This document shows, piece after piece, positions 55,183 to 64,000 of a DNA stretch of 64,000 bases. A program made the position numbers and the translations under genes. How positions within the stretch are numbered: position 1 is the first letter of the stretch; each line of letters begins with the position of its first letter. A model generated the notes under the pieces. It was not told the origin of the DNA. It did no database searches and saw only the letters and a list, made by a program, of their open reading frames with translations. Source of the DNA: Elusimicrobiota bacterium (GTDB taxonomy: Bacteria > Elusimicrobiota > Elusimicrobia > UBA1565); assembly GCA_041660925.1 (NCBI GenBank), contig JBAZVI010000011.1:1-64000 (forward strand), in the 5' to 3' direction.

Positions 55183-56334
55183 TCAACGCCGGGGCTTCTT
55201 GAACTTGAGGCGGTCGAGACGGAAGCGGTGGAGGTTGATGTCCGGACGCTCCTTGAGGAGCAGCGCGGCGGCCTCCTTGCCGATGAGCGGAGCGAACATC
55301 GGCGCCAGACCGCAGAAGCCGACGGCGACCACCGCGTTCTCCGCGTCGGGGAGGCGGTCGAGGATGAAGTCTCCGTCGGGCGTGCGCACGGCGTGGTGCA
55401 CGCGGTCCTCGAGCTCGGTGAAGCCGCCGAGGTCCGGGAAGAAGTCCTTGAGGAAGGCGCGGACGGTCCGCTGGAACGAAGGGTCGGGGCGGTCGGTGGA
55501 CCTCACGTCCTTGCAGAGCGGCCCCTCCTTCTCGCGCCCGAACTTCATGAAGCCGTGCACGTGCACGGGGAAGCCGTGGATCCCGCGCGCGGAGCAGGAG
55601 AAGACGGGGAAGTGCGGGGCGCGGTAGCGGCCCTGGTTGCGCGGCGGGCGCAGGTAGAGCATGTGCTGGCTCGTCACGCGCAGGGGCAGCCCGTAGTCGG
55701 AGAGCAGCTCCTTCGTCCACGGCCCGGCGGCGAAGACGTAGGTCGGCGCCTTCCAGACCTTCCCCTTCGAATCGCGCAGGCCGACGATGCCGGTCTTGTC
55801 GCGCAGGACCTTCACGATGCGCACGCCGAGCGCGGTGCGCGAGCCCCGGCGCAGGGCGGCCTTGTGGAAGGCCTCGATGGCGCGCTGGGCCCAGAGGATG
55901 CCGCCATCCTGATGGTAGAGCGCGAACCTGCAGGCCTTCTTGCGCAGGATGCGGTACTGGTCGAGGAGCTCGGCCGTCTCCAGGCGCTGGAAGGGGACCT
56001 TGAGCTCCTTGAGGACCTTGGCCGAGGCCTCCTCGTGCTTGCAGGTCCCGACCGCGAGGTCGAGCATGCCGGTCGACTCGAGGAACTCGATGGAGGTCTC
56101 GTGCTGGAGCTGCTTCCACATCTGCAGCGACTTCACCCCGAGCTCCGTGTAGAAGGAATCCTTCCCGTGGGTCAGGCGGAAGATGTAGGCGTGGTCCGCC
56201 GAGGAGCCGTGCGGGTTGGGGATGCGGTCTTCCTGGTCGATGACCAGGACGCGGCGTCCGTGGCGCGAGAGGTGGTAGGCCGTCGCCGAGCCGAGGATCC
56301 CGCCGCCGACGACGATGGTGTCGAAGCCGTGCAC
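55183..56334 (-). CDS. FAD-dependent oxidoreductase (DAO/sarcosine-oxidase-like)
   Basis: 383 residues. N-terminal FAD motif TIVVGGGILGSATAYHLSRHG, a DAO-fold substrate domain with YVFAAGPWTKELLSDYG, and the C-terminal VAVGFCGLAPMFAPLIGKEAA. The Cys near the C-terminus (GFCG) matches the covalent-FAD Cys position of monomeric sarcosine oxidase-type enzymes, but other amine oxidases are possible. Substrate unknown. Confidence 0.85.
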   Translation of the reverse strand: MHGFDTIVVGGGILGSATAYHLSRHGRRVLVIDQEDRIPNPHGSSADHAYIFRLTHGKDSFYTELGVKSLQMWKQLQHETSIEFLESTGMLDLAVGTCKHEEASAKVLKELKVPFQRLETAELLDQYRILRKKACRFALYHQDGGILWAQRAIEAFHKAALRRGSRTALGVRIVKVLRDKTGIVGLRDSKGKVWKAPTYVFAAGPWTKELLSDYGLPLRVTSQHMLYLRPPRNQGRYRAPHFPVFSCSARGIHGFPVHVHGFMKFGREKEGPLCKDVRSTDRPDPSFQRTVRAFLKDFFPDLGGFTELEDRVHHAVRTPDGDFILDRLPDAENAVVAVGFCGLAPMFAPLIGKEAAALLLKERPDINLHRFRLDRLKFKKPRR

Positions 56335-56404
56335 GAGTCCCAGTATAACAAAATCGCTCCCGCGGCGTGGAAAGGACGCGCCCTCTTTTGTTAGATTCGG
56401 ACGG

Positions 56405-57949
56405 ATGCTCGCCCTCGCGCTCGCCTTCGCCCTCCTCGCCCCCGCGCCGGCCGCGGCCGCGACGGTCGACGTCGTCGCCTACGACGAGGCGGGACGCATG
56501 CTCGACACCGACGCCTTCCTGCGCCACATCGCCCGCGCCGAGTTCGCCGCCGAGGGCGCGCCCGTCGACCGCAGCGGGCTCTATCTCTACGACCCCGAAG
56601 GGGCCCCCGCGCCCGGGCGCCCGTGGTGGGTGGCGACCTCGACGACCCCGCGCTGGCGCTGGAGCGGGACCGAGCGCGTCGCCGTCTCCCTGCCCTGGCC
56701 GGTCCCGGGAGACGGGTTCTCGACGGTCATCCTCGACGGAGACGGCACCGGCTACGGCGACGGCGAGACCATCATCCTCAACGAGGCGGCGGCCAAGGGC
56801 GCCTGGCGCCGCTTCCGCGAGGCCTGCGAGCGCCGCGCGCGCGACTTCGACCCGCCCTTCAAGCCCGACGAGGGCTTCCGCAAGGCGGAGGCCCGGGCCA
56901 AAGCGGACCTCGTCGCCGCGCAGTCGGCCAGCGACGGCCGAGAGCGCGGGATGCTCTTCGACCGGGCGCTCGCCTCCATCTCCTCGGCCTGGCACACGAT
57001 GATCTTCGAGCACGGCCGCCAGATCGCCAAGCACGGCCAGGCGGGCAAGGCGCTGCGCTACGGACTCACGCTCGACGAGTCCCTCGTCGACCGGCTCAGC
57101 GACCACGCCTGGGTCGCCGACAAGACGGCCGCCGCGGGCGCCGATTGGGTGCGCCTCGTCTTCCGCACCCAGGGCGACGACCTCCTCTTCGCGAAGCCGG
57201 CGTCCTTCGCGCTCTACGACGGGATCGTGCGCGAGCTCAAGAAGAGGAAGCTGCGCATCATGGGCTCGCCGCTCGACAGCGCGCTCTGGCCCCGCGGCCT
57301 CACCCCCGAGGCCTACGCGGAGCGCACGCGCAACCTCGCGCTCCACTACAAGGACTCCATCCGCTCCTGGGAGGTCGCCAGCGAACCCAACGGCTCGTGG
57401 CTGGGCGGCTGGCGCACCCCGCTGCCCGACGAGACCGTGCTCGCCGCGGTGAACGCGGGGGCCGCCGAGGTCAAGAAGGTGGACCCGGCGCTGGAGACCG
57501 TGGGGACGCTCTACTGGTGGGAGGGCACCGCGCACGACGACGCCCACCCGCTCTTCGCCTGGCTGCGCTGGGCCCAGCCCCGGGGCTTCGGGAAGGACCT
57601 CGACATCGTAGCCCTCAGCGTCTTCCCCGACGAGAACCCGCTCGGGCTCGCCTTCGACCCCGTCTTCGCGCGCCTGGCGCGCCGCTTCCCGGACAAGAAG
57701 CTCATGCTCGGCTCCTTCGGCTTCGTCGAGGGCGCCGAGCTCAAGGGCTACTGGTGGCTCGAGCCCGGGGCGGTGGACGAGCCCCGCAAGGACGTCGTGG
57801 TCCTCTTCACCGGCGAGGCCTGCGCGCTGCCCCAGGGCGTCGGCGGCGGCTTCTTCTTCGCGACGCTCGAGCAGATGCTCGGCGCGGGCAAGAAGGCCAC
57901 CCCCCTCTACGCCCTCCAGCGCATGACTTTCAAGCGCTTCCAGCGCTGA
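56405..57949 (+). CDS. Exported glycoside-hydrolase-like protein (TIM-barrel type)
   Basis: 514 residues. A signal peptide (MLALALAFALLAPAPAAAA), an N-terminal part with several Trp and beta-rich features (about 25-110), then a TIM-barrel-like domain with SWEVASEPNGSWLGGW, whose E327 is placed like the acid/base Glu after a beta strand in clan GH-A enzymes. A TTAGAT box ends eight bases before the ATG. Specificity is unknown, and a non-catalytic role is possible. Confidence 0.55.
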   Translation: MLALALAFALLAPAPAAAATVDVVAYDEAGRMLDTDAFLRHIARAEFAAEGAPVDRSGLYLYDPEGAPAPGRPWWVATSTTPRWRWSGTERVAVSLPWPVPGDGFSTVILDGDGTGYGDGETIILNEAAAKGAWRRFREACERRARDFDPPFKPDEGFRKAEARAKADLVAAQSASDGRERGMLFDRALASISSAWHTMIFEHGRQIAKHGQAGKALRYGLTLDESLVDRLSDHAWVADKTAAAGADWVRLVFRTQGDDLLFAKPASFALYDGIVRELKKRKLRIMGSPLDSALWPRGLTPEAYAERTRNLALHYKDSIRSWEVASEPNGSWLGGWRTPLPDETVLAAVNAGAAEVKKVDPALETVGTLYWWEGTAHDDAHPLFAWLRWAQPRGFGKDLDIVALSVFPDENPLGLAFDPVFARLARRFPDKKLMLGSFGFVEGAELKGYWWLEPGAVDEPRKDVVVLFTGEACALPQGVGGGFFFATLEQMLGAGKKATPLYALQRMTFKRFQR

Positions 57950-57969
57950 ATTTCTCGTCGGGAAGTCCC

Positions 57970-57998
57970 TTGACACCCCTGCCAACGACCTTTACACT
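57970..57998 (+). promoter_or_regulatory. Sigma-70 promoter of the TPR-kinase gene
   Basis: TTGACA (57970-57975), 17 bp, TACACT (57993-57998). The leader to ATG 58051 is about 45 bases and contains a CCCCCC/GGGGG inverted repeat and GGAG before the start. Confidence 0.8.
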
Positions 57999-58050
57999 TA
58001 CGATACCCCCCTGGGGGTGGATTGTCTTCAACCATCGGAGAGACTGGAAG

Positions 58051-60360
<2,310 letters not shown>

Positions 60361-60363
<3 letters not shown>

Positions 60364-60705
60364 CAGGAATCCCCTCCCGGGATTCCTGCTCATCAGCCCA
60401 CTCCATATCTCTTCATGAAGTAGCGGCGGCATGGCCCGCCGCACCTCACGAGGGGTAACAGCCGTCCTGGGACGCGCGAGCGTCCCGACGGCGCCATAGG
60501 GGTAGGGGAGGGGCCGGCGGCCCCTCCCACTGCGGTGCTGTGGCCTCTCGGGTGGGGTCCGCGCCAGCCCCCTTGGGGAGGACCCGAGCGAGCAAACTCC
60601 CTCTCTCGCGAGGGCTTCAGCCCCGCGCCGTTGCGCGGGGTCCGACAGGTGCGCGTCCGCAGGACGCCCGCCCGCGTTCCACACAATTCTCAGAACGCGG
60701 GCGGG
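60361..60705. repeat. Array of hairpins between the kinase gene and mutS
   Basis: At least seven consecutive inverted repeats: AGCAGGAATCCC/GGGATTCCTGCT (60362-60390, overlapping the kinase stop codon), GGGACGC/GCGTCCC, GGGAGGGG-type stems, CCCCGCGC/GCGCGGGG, GCGTCC/GGACGC, and a 15-bp CGCCCGCCCGCGTTC stem ending near 60705. No gene seen. The section near 60483-60505 resembles part of 311-720. Confidence 0.5.
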
Positions 60706-60729
60706 CGCGCGTTATGATAAAATGGGTAT

Positions 60730-63363
<2,634 letters not shown>

Positions 63364-63364
63364 G

Positions 63365-63389
63365 GCGGGAATCCCTGCGGGATTCCCGC
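63365..63389. repeat. GGAATCC-type hairpin after mutS
   Basis: An 11-bp stem (63365-63375 with 63379-63389), loop TGC, beginning two bases after the mutS stop. Same class as the hairpins at 60362 and 30952. Confidence 0.6.
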
Positions 63390-63466
63390 GGGGATTAGGC
63401 AAGCTATCGCCGCCATCGGAAAGGATTTCATGAAACGACCCGCAGACGCCGTCTCGTACATGCAAA

Positions 63467-63500
63467 CAGCCGAAAATCTCCTCCCGGAGATTTTCGGCTG
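63467..63500. promoter_or_regulatory. Hairpin abutting the mutL start codon
   Basis: A perfect 15-bp stem (63467-63481 with 63486-63500), loop TCCC, whose last base is immediately before ATG 63501. No Shine-Dalgarno can be present in the usual position. Confidence 0.55.
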
Positions 63501-64000
63501 ATGTCCTCCATCGTCTCGCTCCCCGAGGACGTCGCCAGCCGCATCGCGGCCGGCGAGGTCGTCGAGCGCCCCGCCTCCGTGCTCAAGGAGCTGCTCGAGA
63601 ACGCCCTCGACGCCGGCGCGAGGCGCGTGGACGTCGAGGCCGAGGAGGCGGGCCGGAAGCTCCTGCGCGTGCGCGACGATGGCCGCGGCATGGACGCGGC
63701 CGACTGCCGGGCGGCCTTCGGCCGGCATGCGACCAGCAAGATCGGCTCCATCGAGGACCTCGACCGCCTCGAGACCTTCGGCTTCCGCGGCGAGGCGCTC
63801 TACGCCATCGCCGCGGTCGCGCGCGTGCGCCTCTCGAGCCGCCTCGAGGGCGCGAAGGCCGGGGCGCTCGTCGAAGTCGAGGGCGGGCGCGTCCTCTCCG
63901 CCCGCGAGGCCCCTCCCGCACCGGGAACGACCGTCGAGGTCCGCGACCTCTTCTTCAACGTCCCCGCGCGCCGGAAGTTCCTGCGTTCCGAGGAGACCGA
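63501..64000 (+). CDS. mutL: DNA mismatch repair protein MutL, N-terminal part (partial)
   Basis: The first 166 residues of MutL. GHKL ATPase motifs: IAAGEVVERPASVLKELLEN (motif I), VRDDGRGM (motif II) and RHATSKIGSIEDL followed by FGFRGEALYAIA (motif III). The gene runs off the window end. It couples MutS to downstream nicking and excision. The start follows a hairpin directly. Confidence 0.95.
   Translation, partial: MSSIVSLPEDVASRIAAGEVVERPASVLKELLENALDAGARRVDVEAEEAGRKLLRVRDDGRGMDAADCRAAFGRHATSKIGSIEDLDRLETFGFRGEALYAIAAVARVRLSSRLEGAKAGALVEVEGGRVLSAREAPPAPGTTVEVRDLFFNVPARRKFLRSEET

Noticed and set aside
56623..58050. Upstream extension of the TPR-kinase frame to 1246 codons
   Set aside because: It overlaps the glycoside-hydrolase-like gene in another frame, is Arg-rich shadow sequence, and a signal peptide plus promoter fix the start at 58051.

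Overview
The window is GC-rich (roughly 70 % by eye) bacterial chromosome and is densely coded on both strands. It starts inside tuf and ends inside mutL. Both membranes are represented: Lnt, a lipobox lipoprotein, many Sec signal peptides and a cytoplasmic haem pathway point to a diderm. Several exported proteins carry long Ala/Pro/Val-rich segments after the signal peptide, and the translation genes sit in the order tuf, rpmG, tRNA-Trp, secE, nusG, rplK, rplA. I infer a high-GC member of the Elusimicrobiota or a related deep diderm lineage, but no 16S rRNA gene is present and this is style-based inference only.

Layout. 1-4.1 kb: translation/secretion block, with a radical SAM gene and a small membrane-protein gene inserted between nusG and rplK, and a strong terminator right after rplA. 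4.2-12.1 kb: a periplasmic LTXXQ-like protein, a zinc-ribbon membrane protein, then prfB, lnt, secA and a lone response regulator. 12.1-21.5 kb: a coiled-coil protein, a TPR protein, a tandem pair of exported HExxH proteins and a 1515-residue hybrid histidine kinase. 21.5-28.8 kb: a co-directional aspartate-family block (homoserine dehydrogenase with a frameshift, thrC, thrB, aspartokinase), then proC and rnd. 28.8-36.6 kb: small accessory genes, including a lipoprotein with four cystine-knot-like repeats, a J-domain protein, rlmN, a TauE/DUF1634 pair, an orphan HicA-like protein and exoIII. 36.6-44.5 kb: a GT-C type membrane protein, an M16 protease and the haem genes hemE-hemH-hemG/Y. 45-60.4 kb: exported peptidases (PepF, subtilase), a transporter with a His-rich tail, a YgiQ radical SAM protein, a PC4-like protein, an oxidoreductase, a glycoside-hydrolase-like protein and a receptor Ser/Thr kinase. 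60.7-64 kb: mutS and the start of mutL.

The least explained part is the non-coding DNA. (1) Three fold-back elements of 260-310 bp share an inner sequence, but each has its own private terminal inverted repeat (perfect over 22 bp in two copies). Two of them lie inside the threonine/aspartokinase/proC block. (2) REP-like palindromic repeats rich in CCCTCCCC/GGGGAGGG fill at least eight intergenic gaps, and one nest surrounds a 5'-truncated DUF559 endonuclease gene. (3) Short hairpins, mostly with GGAATCC/GGATTCC-type arms, sit exactly on stop or start codons. (4) Several genes have a -10 box only 6-9 nt before the start codon, which predicts leaderless mRNAs.

No CRISPR array, rRNA gene, prophage or intact transposase was seen.
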